Shown: piece by piece, positions 13,775 to 25,976 of the stretch | How the letters are laid out: every line of letters begins with the position of its first letter | How positions within the stretch are numbered: the first letter of the stretch is position 1 | The notes under the pieces: generated by a model | What the model was told of the DNA's origin: nothing | Database searches by the model: none | What the model saw: the letters and a program-made list of their open reading frames with translations, nothing else | Assembly (NCBI GenBank): GCA_022695795.1 | Contig: MU404074.1 | Coordinates: 1-64,000, forward strand | From: Biscogniauxia marginata | Lineage: Eukaryota; Ascomycota; Sordariomycetes; Xylariales; Xylariaceae | Reading direction: 5' to 3' | DNA: 64,000 bases | Translations under genes and position numbers: made by a program

Positions 13775-14720
13775 TTGTGAATCATCATTTTCTTCCTTGT
13801 GAAGCCCGCTAGATTTGATTTGCGGCTCGTCACTTGCTGCAATTTTTTTTGAGGTATGGGAAAGTTTGGGTTTCTAGTTGAAAGGCGGAATTTGAAGTTT
13901 GAAATTTGAAATCTTGGATCGAGAATGTATGTGTGCTGGTAAGCTTGCGGATAATGCAGCTCGAGGGAATGGCTACATCTGGGAAGGTTAGGCTAGTATA
14001 AATATCCAATCTAAACGACAAGATCAAGATCCTTGGTCCTGAACTTAGAGGTAGTTCGAAAACAACATAATTGCAAGTAATCAACCTTACCGCACTGAAA
14101 TTCGTAGGCAGGAACTTCATAGTTTTTGTCATCTATCTGCTTACTACACTGGATTTACTGATTTACTCGTGAATGAATTTTTGTCTAAACAGAGACCTGT
14201 AACAAGAACAGGACACAGCAGATAAAGATAGAAGCAACCGCATAGGCTATCGTGATAAGATTGGCCGACACCTAGGTACCTATGACAAATGCCGAATTAG
14301 CTAAGTCTAAGTGAAATGATGGAAGGCTGCCGACTTACTACAACTTAACCTAGGTAGGTAGTGAACCTCTCCAACGCCGAATTAGAAGGTCTTTTAGAGA
14401 CTTCTTTGGAAGGGCCCAATGGAAGCGCTAGAACTTCGGGTCAGCGACGTCCTAACTAAACTAAGAACATACCTAGGTACGGATACCCGGTAACACCAGT
14501 AGTCCGGAGTGCTTCAGTGGCGTGTTACTATTTGTTACCTTGGTTAATTAACGCGAGCGAAAATAAACGCCCGACCTCCCGTACATACGGAAGTTCCAAG
14601 CTTTATTTATCAAGGGCGTCCCCTTTTCATCCCCCCCCCCCCAAAACCATCATGATAAAAAAAGGTGGCATGACGATCTTCCTCAATTCCTCAGCATTCA
14701 ATAGCACGATAAGACGAAAT
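13775..14720. other. Intergenic region with TACCTAGGTA-type motifs
   Basis: No supported gene. It holds three copies of the dispersed acctaggta motif (14270-14280, 14348-14361, 14471-14480) and a poly-C run near 14632-14642. The 3' end is the putative promoter and leader of the FHIT-type gene. Confidence 0.5.
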
Positions 14721-15621
14721 ATGACATCTTCCTCCCGTCCGGCCGGGCCGGTTTACTTTGGTCCCTACGAGGTCACCACTCAGGTAACACTCTCAAATAT
14801 CTCATTCCCGTTCCCAATCCCGTTTCCCCCGTCTTCTTCATCTTTCATCACACGCCCAGAAAGCCAATCCAGCCAAACTCTATATAAAAAACCCATTCCC
14901 CCTCCCCTCCCCCCCAAAACAAAAAAGTCTTCCTCTTATTAAGCCAACTAACATCCGCCCAACCCCCCCCTCGCGCCAGGTCTTCCTCACGACCCCCCAC
15001 TCCTTCGCCCTCGTGAACCTCAAGCCCCTGCTGCCGGGCCACGTGCTCGTGTGCCCGGCGCGGCGCCACCCGCGCCTGACGGACCTCTCGGCGCCGGAGC
15101 TCACGGACCTGTTCCTCGCCGTGCAGCGGGTGCAGCGGATGCTAGCGCGGCACTACTTCTCTCCCTCCCTCCTCCCGTCCTCCCCCGGTTCTTCCCAGCC
15201 CTCTAGTACCAGCACCACCAGCAGCAGCAGCAGCACCACCGCGATCACCACCCCGGACGCCGGGTCCTTCAACCTCGCGATCCAGGACGGCGCCGAGGCC
15301 GGACAGACGGTGCCGCACGTGCACGTGCACGTGATACCGCGGATCCGCGGGGCGACGGCCAAGGACGAGGCCGGCCCCGGGGACGAGATCTACGAGCTCA
15401 TGGCGGCGGAGGACGGGAACGTGGGCGGGGCGCTGTGGGATCGGGAGAGCGCGCGGCGGCCCAAGCCCGGGGGTGCGTTCCCGCGCATCGAGGACCAGAA
15501 CCGCTCGCCCAGGTCCATGGCCGAGATGGAGGCCGAGGCCGACCTGTTCCGGCGGGTCCTGCGGCAGATGGAAGCTGAGGAGGGGTTGTTGGATGGGGAC
15601 GGGGACGGGGCTAAGTCATAA
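14721..15621 (+). CDS. HNT2: FHIT/HNT2-type bis(5'-adenosyl)-triphosphatase (HIT family)
   Basis: Two exons, 14721-14783 and 14980-15621, joined across a 196-bp intron (gtaaca...cgccag, branch-like ctaac near 14948), give about 234 residues. Exon 1 ends in 'YFGPYEVTTQ' and exon 2 opens 'VFLTTPHSFALVNLKPLLPGH', the FHIT N-terminal strand pattern. The HIT triad 'HVHVHVIPR' lies at about residues 134-142; its central His is the nucleotidylated residue. The family cleaves Ap3A to AMP and ADP. A low-complexity Ser/Thr insert (about residues 65-92) separates the two halves, longer than in human FHIT. In-frame ATGs at 14652 and 14670 would add 17-23 residues rich in basic and hydroxylated residues, possibly a targeting peptide; I chose 14721 as the closest start to the conserved core. 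It converges with CTF18, 248 bp away. Confidence 0.88.
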
Positions 15622-15869
15622 CAGTTGCGGCGCGTGCGGACTTAACCGAATTGGAAGGGAGGGAGGAAGGAAGTAATGAATACGGTGGTTGTTCCAGTCG
15701 TTCTTCATAAATATTCAGACAACGTTGATAACAACGTGTAACCAAGCGCTAGATTTGTCATGTCATAGAGTAACAATGCCACATGCTAATATATCTCCCA
15801 AGCGCCATCATGACACCCCTATGACCCGAGCCATCCAAAGAAGCCCATCTACACATTATTTACGTATTT

Positions 15870-18800
15870 CTACAACCCCCTGAGAAGCTCACCCAGCGTA
15901 ATGGGTTTTCGAACCGCGTTATTCATCCCCTCGTGGTATGTGACCCAGACCTTCGTCTCCGCCTTGCCTAGAGGCTCGTCGCCCGGCTTCCTCTTCTCGC
16001 CGTTGCCGTCCGTCTCCTGCAGCGGCTGTGCCGCGGGCTTGATCGCCCGGCCGAAGAAGTCCTTCTTGACGGGGATGGCGGGCAGCGCACTTTTCTCGGC
16101 GGCCGCCTTGAGGTTCTCCTTATCGTTAAATATAATCTCTTCGGTAGCATTAGGGTTACCAGCCCGGAACCGCGCCTGTCTTGCCGATGTATCGCGTAGT
16201 AATTTCGCCCTTTGAAGCTCCTGGTCGAGGACCTGGCGGACGGCATATCGGGTCGGCGCTTGTGTACCATGCATAACCGCCGCAGACGTCTCGAAGGTAG
16301 CTAGCATATCGAGATCACTACAAAACTGTTAGCTAATAGACTTATTTCTCAGGCACTTTAAAGGTTCAGAGTCACTTACGGTTCCATGCGATAGACCCAT
16401 TGTGGCCCTCTGCTGAACACCGATTCGCTCTCGATCTTGCCGCGCTGAAGCTCGATGCCGACCTGGGCAAGGACATCTGCAGCTCGTTTGACCATGATCT
16501 TCTCGGTATCCTTCCTCACGCTAGCAGTTCCGCTTCCGCTCCCACCAACTACTACAGGCTTGACATCGGGCGATACTAAGCGAATGAGGTATGGGAGGAA
16601 ATCAACAGAAATATCCTCAGGACTGCGGAAGGAACGCATCAGCGTTGGAGGAAGCTGAGCCAGTATTGCTTGGAGAATAAATCGATTCTCCTTCTCAGAC
16701 TCCCGTGCGACGAAGTCTGCCCTCGGCCCAGAGAACGGGAGCGGCCGGGTCTCATCTTCGGCGTCGCCCCATTTCTTATCATAGCCTAGATTGGCACGAC
16801 GGATTGGAGATGCAAACAAGTGGTGGCAAGCGAGGATGGGTTGACTAAGGTAGGGTGCCAGCTCCCAGTCTTGGCTTCTAAACAATCTTGAAGAGCATGT
16901 ATCGTGGAAATGCATCCACTCGTAAGCCGCATCCGGCTTGGAAAGGAACGAGTCATCATTGAACTCGTGGGTCGGATATTCGGAGAAGACCTCGGTAATC
17001 ACCCGATCAACATCGCCGCTGGTTTCGACCATTTCCCGCAATCTTTCCATGCCATATTTCTTTTGCTGCTCGGAGAACCCTAACTGTGCTTGAGGCTGCT
17101 CGTTCACATGTTTCGTAGTCGGCGCCGTGATGAGAACATTGCCTTTCGGAAACCCGGCACCATCTTGGAAAATACGGGTGACGATATCCTTCACATTTCC
17201 TCGACCAACTCCTCTAGCACCACCTCCACCATGTGTCAAGTCACGTACAATGTTCTGCTCAACCCATTGCCGCGTCAAAGAGAGGGGGCCTTTTAATGAT
17301 GCGGACCTGAGGCGGCCAGCAACCCATTCTCCTACGACCATAATGCCTCGCAGATCTCCTTCTGCCGTGCTTTCAGCACCTCGTTTTGCGTCGATGCCAC
17401 TGGTCATGCCCCACGCAGCTTCACAGAGCTTCCGCGCAGCATCTTTCTCGCAAGGGATTCCTTCCTTCTCGAATACCGTCTTGAGACGTGTGACAACGGC
17501 ATCAATGGTAGGCTTTCCCACGTGAATAATCTCGGCCAAATTGGACAGTCGCAATGGTCTCAGGGAAGGATGGTATACATCATTGCAAATGAGAATCAGC
17601 GGCCGCATTTGGCGAAAGTCGTCACCTTTCTTCTTGCGCCGCCCAGAATTTTGGGCCGCACCGTCTTGCGCGACAGAGTTCTTCTCTCCAATAGTGATTA
17701 GATCCATCAGTGCCCTAATGAAACCACCTTCTCCAGAACCTCCAGAACCGGCTACGACGCCATCGACTTCATCGACCACTACGCAAACGGGACGGGCTAA
17801 TTTCTGCTGCTTGCCAGCCTGGGGCTTTTGTTGCTGCACTGTTTTGACATTCTCTGTGCCCAGACTTGTGCGGATTCGGTTCTTCACAACATCTTTACTG
17901 CGGTCATCACTGGCATTGATTTCCATGACTTCGTACCCTGCTTGCTTAGCACAGACATGGGCAAGAGTAGTCTTTCCAAGGCCGGGAGGACCTGTAAGCA
18001 TTAGAATCTTCCGATGCGACTTCTCTTCCTCCGGCTCTGCTTTTGCGCCGGGCCGCCTCACGCCGGACCTGGGTTTAGAAACCCCTGGGAAAACGAGCGG
18101 ATCCCATCGCTTCAGCCACCGTAGCACTTGTCGATTGGTGAGGTCATCTCCAACTAAGTCCATGAAGTTTCTAGCGCGATACTTTTCGGTCCATAGGAGA
18201 GATTTTTTGGGTCGTTTGCTCATAGGCTCCTCTACAGATGGCACGGGCTCATCCGGGGTAGTGGCAGGTTTCGCCAATCGACTCGCAAGGTCTTTGGATG
18301 CCGCATCGACCAGCTCGTGTATATCAATGCCGTAATAACTGCGCTTTGCCCGGCCTTCCCTTGTCTTGGACCTCGCTGCCACCATGCGCTCATATGACTG
18401 TTCATTATTCACCCTCCGCTTCCTAATGGGAATCGTTTTGCCTGAACATGTTGTGATCTTGAGAGTGCCTTGCGGCTGCAGCGCGGGTAATCGTGGAATA
18501 GTTGACGTCGTATTAATTGATGTAAACAAAGAATCAAATATGGAATTCGTAATCTGGCTGCCATCGTCTTGAGGCTGCGCTACCGGTTCTGTTGGTATCA
18601 CGGTCGCCTCTTTTGGAAATACATCAGGGAGCACTGGTGGGGGAGAGGATGCTTCAGTCAAGTCTGCTGGTGGGAGCTCGTTAGGACTGCTCAACATTCG
18701 CCGTTTGGCAGCGGGCTTAGGATGTGTGGTGTCATCGTCGGAATCATCTTCAAGAATGAAACCAGCCTTTGCTCGGGGTCGCGATTTCGGGTCGGGATGC

Positions 18801-18871
18801 GGTTTGGCGCGCTTTGCTGCTGGCGGAGAAGAGCTGGCTGGATAGACGACAGGTGAGGACGCTCGAGGCAT
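15870..18871 (-). CDS. CTF18: Ctf18, large subunit of the alternative RFC (Ctf18-RFC) clamp loader
   Basis: Exon 1 is 18871-16380 and exon 2 is 16317-15870, separated by a 62-bp intron (gtaagt...tgtag, gctaac branch). The join ('RMEP' to 'DLDMLATF') keeps frame and gives about 979 residues. Visible parts: a disordered charged N-terminus; the RFC-type entry motif 'LLWTEKYRARNFMDLVGDD' near residue 224; Walker A 'GPPGLGKTT' near 295; Walker B 'VVVDEVDG' near 365; 'LILICNDVY' as the sensor-1 region; and the C-terminal motif 'YHEGMNNAVRKPITLGELL'. That tail matches the Ctf18 segment which in known family members binds Ctf8-Dcc1 and DNA polymerase epsilon. The complex loads PCNA on the leading strand and supports cohesion and the replication checkpoint. 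Exon 2 could be mistaken for a separate small gene. The ATG at 18871 is the first in a long open frame. Length and order are normal for the family. Confidence 0.95.
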
Positions 18872-19467
18872 TTTCAGGGGTCAATTGGAGATGTTGAGGC
18901 TCCCGGGCGTCGAAAACGCGAGAATGTCCAGTTTCATCGATTATATTGTATATGATGTGGGAAGCAGCTCTAGGATGCCGACCACGACGGGTGTGTGTTA
19001 ATGGGAAACACGCGCTACGCGTTCAGCGCGTTGCCGACGTGGGGCAACCTTACCGATGTACAATGACCCGCTTATTTGTCTTGCATCAATTCTTGGCGCA
19101 TGCATTCCATCTTCTTTTAAGTGAATATTACGTATACCTAATACCGATTTATATGTATGTATATATGTATAACAGAATATTTATTTTGACATAAACGTCG
19201 AGGGCACTATGTACATTAGATTCATTCATAACACAAGAGGGTCATTTCGTGTGGTACCCAGTTTCTTAGGTATATATCTGATTCGCTATGTAAAGTCTGT
19301 AAAGTGGCAAAACCTCCGAGCCTTCTTCGCATAATCCTATTCCAAAACAATGTTCAGTGATAATAATTTCAATCCCGTGTCAGCATCAAATGCGTCAGTC
19401 GCTATGCCTCTCTCCGAAGCCTAGGTGAATACCTACCTATCTTAAGTTAGTAGTTGAGCTATCTAAA
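18872..19467. other. CTF18 upstream region and intergenic spacer
   Basis: It contains the MCB-like site listed separately, a near match aacgcg at 18917-18922, and the acctaggt-type motif at 19420-19440. No gene is supported. Confidence 0.5.
19017..19022. promoter_or_regulatory. MluI cell-cycle box (ACGCGT) upstream of CTF18
   Basis: A palindromic ACGCGT lies about 146 bp upstream of the CTF18 start, with a second core (aacgcg) about 46 bp upstream. ACGCGT is the site of the G1/S factor MBF in yeasts, which controls replication genes. That CTF18 is so regulated here is inference. Confidence 0.45.
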
Positions 19468-20096
19468 TCAAAGGCTATCAAGCCACTTGATCAAATTCAG
19501 AACCGCGGCAGTCTCTCGAGGCACCGTATGTACCATGTATCCGAACCAGATGGGCTTTCCCCGGCGGCATGCAGTATCCAGCATCTTCAAACACTCGGGC
19601 ATCTCAATCACACTCATCCCATCCGGTCCGATCGGAATCCAACCCCAGTTGCGAGCTCCGTCGTAGGTGGGATTTTGGGGGCTACCGTGTTGTAAGACGT
19701 CTTGTTCTAATTCTTGCTCAGTACCCGTTTGGGGTTGATCAGAACGATGTCTAGATCCCATCTCATGACGAGATATCGCTCATTGTGTTTTGTCCTCTTG
19801 GAAGCCTTTGAGTTGCTATAGTGATACGGGACAATGGGCAAGTCTCGTCGAGTGAGGATACTCTTTCGGGTATTCAAGTCTCGGTCGTGCTTCATATTTA
19901 AGGCAGTCCTTCGCTCGTGCTGGATCATCATAGTATACCTTCCCCAACCCGGAGGGATATAAAATTCTGATTTGTCTTGGTTGAGACAGAGAATCATCCC
20001 TCGGTCTCTCATAAGACAATGACGCCATGGGTTAAGACACCGAGTTAATGAAAAGTTCGAAGCCCTGCAGGGCAGAGTGTGGATGATGGAGGACAT
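19468..20096 (-). pseudogene. Degraded protein-coding gene, family uncertain
   Basis: Three overlapping minus-strand frames each carry a protein-like piece. 20096 to about 19950 gives 'RGMILCLNQDKSEFYIPP'. A second frame gives 'KVYYDDPARAKDCLKYEARP'. The first frame resumes with 'RYLVMRWDLDIVLINP', and 19761-19468 gives 'NWGWIPIGPDGMSVIEMPECLKML'. No GT-AG intron of normal size joins them, so two or more small indels are the simplest reading. The style (Trp/Asp-rich, 'RWDLDIVLI') recalls the 2EXR-type genes just downstream (22831-25976), but no 'LPxEIR..IW' start is seen, so I leave the family open. Confidence 0.4.
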
Positions 20097-22830
20097 GGTG
20101 AAGATTAAGGCGGTTCGTAAGTGATGCGGACTAGCTCTAATGCAAGTTCCGATCGTAGTGTGAAATACAGGACAGGTTTCCCTCAGAGAACGATCTAAGA
20201 ACTGACAGTAAGGGGCGAGTCGAATTTCGAGCCGATATTATTTGTTTTGAAAACGTGAATTACAAAATATGCGAGAGGTGATAGACAGGGAGCTCCAATA
20301 ATTCTCTAGGGAGTATTACGAAAGTTGGGCCTAGACGACGTTGAAGGAGGAGCTGCCTCGAAAGTTGCTTTCTTGAAGAAACAACGAAGAGGGTGGTGGA
20401 TTAAGCAGTAACCTTCGAAGTGAGGGTATTATTCCCTCACATGCGCAATAACCTCCCTAGTCTTTTCTAAAACTTTGTTCTAGAGTTTTCGTCAGTCAAT
20501 GTAGGTAGACACCTCAAAGTTAATTTCATCTAGCAAGATTAGTTGGCTATGTCCGTACCTACTTAGGCAAGTAAATATAATTATACGGTCGGCAGGAGAC
20601 TTACATCTAGACCTACCAGACTACGGTAATAATTAGGAACGGGAGAAGAAAGTCATCCCTTTATACGATTATGCTTTGAACTCATATGATTGAACACGGC
20701 GGTTAGCAGGAAAGCTGGTCATATCCTGAGAGCGTTTCAATATGCTAGGTGTAATTTATATGACGCACGAAGAGAGTAATGAAGGACTACCTCTCTTCCG
20801 ATACTAGGTAAGTACCTGCCTAACGTTTTTATTGAAGTGTAAACATGGCAAGGAGATAGAGCTGAACCCGTGATATACGACCATCTAAATTTGGGTACTC
20901 AACTGCTTAGGCTCATGAAAAGGGGTGGGCTCCAGGATAACCGGTTATAGATACCGATAGATGCACCACCCAGTATAGCTGAAGAGAGACAGCTGCTTAC
21001 CTACAGAACCTTTCAGATCCTTCGGACCCTATATAACAAAGATAATCTACTTCAATTACATACCTCTGATATAATGTCTATTGCTTTCCCGTGAATCCCC
21101 TGGTACTAGATAATCTCGTCTCCCCTTTTCGTAAAACGGGTTGGTGTACGAGCTTCCTTGCGCCGTACGCATCACCATTGGACGCCGAGCCACCACCACC
21201 ACTTCATCCGCGTAATTCTGCGTTTTATATAAAATGGATAGGAACAAATGGGACCACTGGTCTGTTGTAATTATTAATTACACGAACAAGCATCACAGCC
21301 ACGGAAAAGTCGCGGACCCGCTATCATACGCGCAAGGCCGTCGTGTCGGGGACGAACGGGCTCCAGCACATCCCCGACGACGGACTGCTATCTTTAGGCC
21401 TAATCACACAGATGCATACACAAGACCAGTACGTGATGCCGGCGATGGAGATCTTCCGGCGCGCGCACACTGATCCCAAGATTATCGTCAATATGCGCGT
21501 TAGCAGCATGATCAATACCAACACGACGTATGCGAACGTGCTTGCGAGTACTAACGGCCTAGGGTTCTCGCCTGCAGAGGCTCTGCGTGCGCTGCGAGCC
21601 TGCCGGTCGAGATACACAGGATGCGGGACCGGGGCGCGATTTGCGCGGGCTTTAGGGCCGATTGGTCTTGCTAAATGGCGATTCCTTGGTGGATATCAGG
21701 AGTGCGAGGGATATCGCAAGGGTTTGGATCGGCGGCGTGGGGTACGTCGATGTTGGAAAGGCGTCAGAGGAGTGAAGTCGCTAGATATTTGGTCTAAGCT
21801 GTAGGCCGCTAAGTGGCTTCGAGCGGCCGTGATACGTGATTACATTCTCTTGGTTAGAAGCCAGTGGAGGAGACAAGTGTAGAAGCTAGCCTTAATATTA
21901 CATCGCGGCGTCTTATGTCAATGTTACGCTGAAAAATAAACTGTGCTACATATATAAGATAAAGTATCTACGGATCACTATGGTAGGGTATTTAATAATA
22001 ATGAAATACTTCCCCATCAGAGCTCGTTATGAAATACAGCCATAGATTTTGTATTGTGCTACGTAGAAAACCCCTATATATCCAACAGGGCAAAGCGATC
22101 AGCGCTCAACCTTCCCCCTGTGGCCATCAATTTCGTCTTACGAGACTAGGACACATCATTCAGGCTGGCTACCATCTTATAAGGAGCTAGAATATATTTT
22201 ATGAGTAGATGGCTTTTCGATTCGAGGATTCGGTCGCATGCTTCTTGCTCGTGCAAAAGAGTTATAGAGGAGGAAAGAAGACTAACGACGAGGAACATTT
22301 AGATTCGATAAGTTAGAAGACGCAAGGAGACACACCTCAAGTACGAGCTGAAAAAAGAAACTGGTTACAAAAAGCATCGGGCTCCAAACGATCATGCCAG
22401 AGGTTAGGAAGGAGCTCGAACCCCTTTTTTCTCGTCGCCTCTCTAACTTTTAATTATCATTGTAGTTGAGGTATCTGAATCACAATCCCTTGGATAGAAA
22501 TCATGTTTGCATTATTTCATTCTTACCTTCTCTTCATGTCATTGAACATAATAACGTCAGTCGTGAGCGAGGAAGTTTCAAGAACATATAAAATAAGATA
22601 TATTGGGGTTACCTTCCAACCCAAGAATGAGTGAGAAGCTCTCCTATATTAAGCTCACCCCGGCCTTTCTGGGAAGATGTAGACCACATGATCCTTTATG
22701 GCATTCTTCCGATCAAGTAATCTTCCGTCTGCCAATATCCTCATCCGGGACAACACAAGCATATAGCTGATGACCACAAATCAATACTCCAACTACCCTG
22801 TCACAAAGACCGCCAAAAGAAAGTAATCTT
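20097..22830. other. Long intergenic region
   Basis: About 2.7 kb with normal base composition and no recognised gene except the doubtful open frame at 21343-21804. One taggtaagtacc motif lies near 20806. Several short palindromes are visible, but there is no tRNA fold or repeat I can support. Confidence 0.45.
21343..21804 (+). CDS. Hypothetical open frame, possible gene remnant
   Basis: An open frame of 153 residues whose first about 90 residues are protein-like ('GLITQMHTQDQYVMPAMEIF', 'MINTNTTYANVLASTNGLGF'). It lies in a locally GC-rich patch in an otherwise AT-leaning spacer. The frame is open upstream of the first start codon, so it may be the last part of a truncated gene; the arginine-rich tail looks random. 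I do not recognise the family. The minus-strand frame 21324-21617 is its shadow. Confidence 0.3.
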   Translation: MSGTNGLQHIPDDGLLSLGLITQMHTQDQYVMPAMEIFRRAHTDPKIIVNMRVSSMINTNTTYANVLASTNGLGFSPAEALRALRACRSRYTGCGTGARFARALGPIGLAKWRFLGGYQECEGYRKGLDRRRGVRRCWKGVRGVKSLDIWSKL

Positions 22831-23963
22831 TCACCTTGCCGGAACTAATATGTCCTTAACAAAAAAGTTCGGAGGGTGCGCACGTCTTTGTCGAAGACCT
22901 GGAATGAATTCCTCTGGGCAATTATTTACATAATCCGAGTTAGCTGTATCTAGACCCTCGAGTACCTGAATATGAGGCAGCAATGGTCTCAGGAGATTTA
23001 TGAACTCCACGACTGAATCTCTGCCATGTAGGCGCCACCTGGGGTTGGGCATAAATTTGCGAGTCCATTTGTATGGAGGTAAATAAAATAGGGTTTCGCT
23101 CCACTTTGATACAGCTTCCACCGGATTTGGTGTCAAATGAAAGTCGTCCAGGGGAAGGCTTGGGATAGAAGTTAGGAAACTATAATCATGGTCTCTTCTG
23201 CATCTCGATCCTGTCAGGAAATAGGCCATGCTGACAATGGTGAGTTCCTTGACATTATTAAAGATAGGCAGAAACCTGTCTAGCCATGTCGTCATATTGG
23301 CAATAGTTTCAGATCTCATGTTTGGCGTGATGAAGTTAAATCCGTCAATTGGAAGAGCGAGCTTGAGAAATTTATTGAAAGGAGCAGTGTTCATCAAGGG
23401 CAGTAGTTCTGTCGGATATAGTCGCACATTGTCGTAAAAACCATCGAGATACAACACTAATATAGGAGGTGTCAGGATGTAAAGTTTCTAAATTATCACA
23501 AGGGCGTTTGGAATTAAATAGGCATATACTGGGAGTAGATATATTTATCAGGCAATGGCGTCGGAGAAAGATGCATAAGCGAGAAAAAGAGAACGAGGTA
23601 CTCACTGTCAATCTCCCAGTTGATCGCAAAAGGCCTTTTAGGAAGGTTCCTGGTTTTCACATAATCGTACTCCTCAGCATCAGTCATGAAGACAGGAAAA
23701 TCGTGAGCTGGGAGGACAACGAATTTTTTTGACGCGGCATATCGCGCCTCGTAGTTTACTCTCATCATGGCAAATCTTTCGCGTTGCAATGCCCTGGTGT
23801 ACGCGCGCCAATGCCATGGGACCTTGTAGGTGGTGTAGCCTCTATGGGGTTCGAATTTTAGTTGCAAGCGCATACATCTCGGCGTGAAAGCTTCCTCCCA
23901 GATTTCATTTCGTATCTCGACTGGCAGATAAGGGAACATATGGAAGTCGGTTATTGTAGTCAT
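22831..23963 (-). CDS. 2EXR (F-box-like) domain protein
   Basis: Exon 1 is 23963-23606 and exon 2 is 23456-22831, with a 149-bp intron (gtgagt...attag). The join ('INWEID' to 'MLYLDGFYD') restores frame and gives about 327 residues. Near the N-terminus 'FPYLPVEIRNEIWEEAFTPR' is the 2EXR/F-box-like signature, followed by 'RVNYEARYAASKKF' (the 'vN.EaR..a...y' helix) and 'FAINWEID.LYLD', all in the usual order for this large ascomycete family. Function is unknown; F-box-like folds suggest a substrate adaptor, but that is inference. The open frame extends 58 codons upstream to 24137. I chose 23963 because the extension is low-complexity and the domain begins just after it. Neighbouring gene 24689-25976 is of a similar class and orientation. 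Confidence 0.75.
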
Positions 23964-24688
23964 TTTGCTACAGTATCGCTTGTTGCTGCTAGAGACGTGA
24001 ATGCCGGTGCAGGGGCTGGTTCGTGAGAGTGCAGAAAGCGGCGTGCAGGTCGACTGGGCCTGAGTTGAAAATTGATTTTTCTGTAGGAAAAAAGGTGGAA
24101 AGGAAAAGGAGTCGCCGCTCTGTCTAAAGACAACCACGAATATTTATAGGTCCCTCCAACGGCACGGCTGGCGGACTAATTCTTAATGTCCCAAATTTAC
24201 CCACTATCTAGTGTATTCACTACACGATAGATGGTATCGACATAATAAGGCCGCCGTGTGTACGTACAATGACCCGATTATAACGTAATTAGCTGTACAA
24301 ATCGGTTTGTAACCATTCAAGATCTTATTCTTCCTCTAAGTTTAGTATTTTTGTCAGTATACTAAGAAATAGGGCATTGTCTCGAACCATCTTACATTGT
24401 CGTGATAGTGCCAGTGTTGTTCGGTGACTAGTTAATATGCTCTCGACCTATTGTTTAGGAGAACCCAAGGCTCGTTGCAGAGCAAACAAATCGGATTTTT
24501 TTCATACCCCCTACTAACATAAGAGCATTCTCAGTAAGAACCTAGCCGTTAAAGCATGTATGATTGTGGGTTATATATAACCATTATGATGTTCCAAATG
24601 CATACATGCATTCCTTCCGTCAGATGCTACGAAGTATATCTCATAGTGGACACCGAGTATGAAGGATATAAGAGCCGGTAATGTACAA
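23964..24688. other. Intergenic region between two 2EXR/DUF7730-like genes
   Basis: No gene or clear signal. The first 174 bp (to 24137) are open in frame with the downstream gene and could be a longer N-terminus. Confidence 0.45.
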
Positions 24689-25976
24689 TCAAAAGTTGTC
24701 CTGCATGTCATGCCCAGCATTTCTACTGGAAGGCTTCCAAGTCACCGTCCAAATATATAACATTGGACCATTGACCTCTAGTCTTCCTCTTTCCAAGCAA
24801 TCGTCACAATCTCCACGGCAATGCTGCAAACCTTTGCAGCAAGCACCAAGCACACTGCTCCAATCATGTGCTAAACCACGCCAGCCCATCTTCTCAACGG
24901 GCTGACCCTCTGCGGTGAGATACCGGTCTCCTGCAAGGGGAAATCGCCACTTGACAGCCCAATCGACGATAGTCTCCATCTGCGGCTTCAAATCCTCTGA
25001 GGCCTCGAAGTCGATTATCAATGTTCTGAGCTTGGGGATCTTCTCGAAAACCAATCCCCACGCCTTTGGTTGGAATGGGATGTTGCCATCATCGGCCTGC
25101 ATATCCGTACGCATCGTTTCCAGGCGTAGAGGGGGGTAGACATTGCCCCTGAATGGATTGATCATAAGGAAATGACTACGTCCCCAGTTCCACCAGTCAC
25201 AGCGACGCAACGTAATACGAAGGCATTCCACAGTATTTAAATAATCTGTCGTGGAAGCAAGAAGAAATAATTTGTCCTCGAGCCAGTATTGCTGCGTTAA
25301 CAGGCGAACGGAACGCACCAGGTCTTTTCGTAAAAAGCCTGGTGTGGGAGCGGGCTTGCTCAGGACATGTCGGAAGTAATCCTCAATGTTACGACTTCGC
25401 GAGTAGAATAGACCGAGATGGTCCGGGCCGTGTATGTAATAGAAAGCATGCTCCTTCTGCAAGAGCGGGAGTGAGTGAGTCTCGAGGTAGACTTGCCGAC
25501 AGGTAAGTAATAGGGCAATGTCAACATCTTGCGGGAGTTTTGCCTTGGCTAAGGTCACGAACAAAGTATTAGCAACAAGTATTACGGGCGATAGGAATTG
25601 GGACAGCAATCCAAGATGAAAGAAATATTGGTATATTCTCGTCTATAGCACGACTAAGCGGCTATATGGAAAGGCATGAGACAGTCGGTATCTGCTACTT
25701 ACACAAGGGGAGGCGAGTTTGCCACATGCGGGTATTTGGTGTTAGCACTGAGTGGTCATGGGACCGGAGGCTCGGATCAATTTTGATTGCAGCCGGACCC
25801 GGCGATTCTATCAAGGCATACTTAAATATGAGAGCACGAATTTCATTTGGGATGCGGCCATTGTATAACGGAGATTGCAGTTGAGGATTGATATCTTGTG
25901 TTTCAAGATATTGACACAAATTGAACCACCCCCCTGCTGTGGAGCTCGCGGCTGGGTGAATCTGTACAGTCGACAT
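24689..25976 (-). CDS. DUF7730/F-box-like fungal protein
   Basis: Exon 1 is 25976-25703 and exon 2 is 25548-24689, with a 154-bp intron (gtaagt...cttag). The join ('TRLPL' to 'SKAKLPQDVDIALLLTCRQV') is in frame and gives about 377 residues. 'NGRIPNEIRALIFKYALIESP' is the F-box-like start. 'DIALLLTCRQVYLETHSLPL' is the conserved second block of this ascomycete-wide family, usually annotated as DUF7730 or F-box-like. A C-terminal Cys-rich tail, 'CCKGLQHCRGDCDDC', has five Cys in 15 residues and might bind metal. Function is unknown. It is tandem with 22831-23963 in the same orientation, which suggests an old duplication of related genes, although overall sequence similarity is low. Confidence 0.75.

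Noticed and set aside
13830..14132. Minus-strand open frame of 100 codons upstream of the C48 gene
   Set aside because: Composition looks random and there is no motif; it could be a leader or upstream exon, but no splice sites join it to the peptidase frame.
15870..16307. Separate Ctf8-like small gene
   Set aside because: Splice sites join it in frame to CTF18, and its C-terminal motif is the known Ctf18 tail.
17541..18335. 264-codon plus-strand open frame
   Set aside because: Shadow of CTF18 exon 1; no domain.
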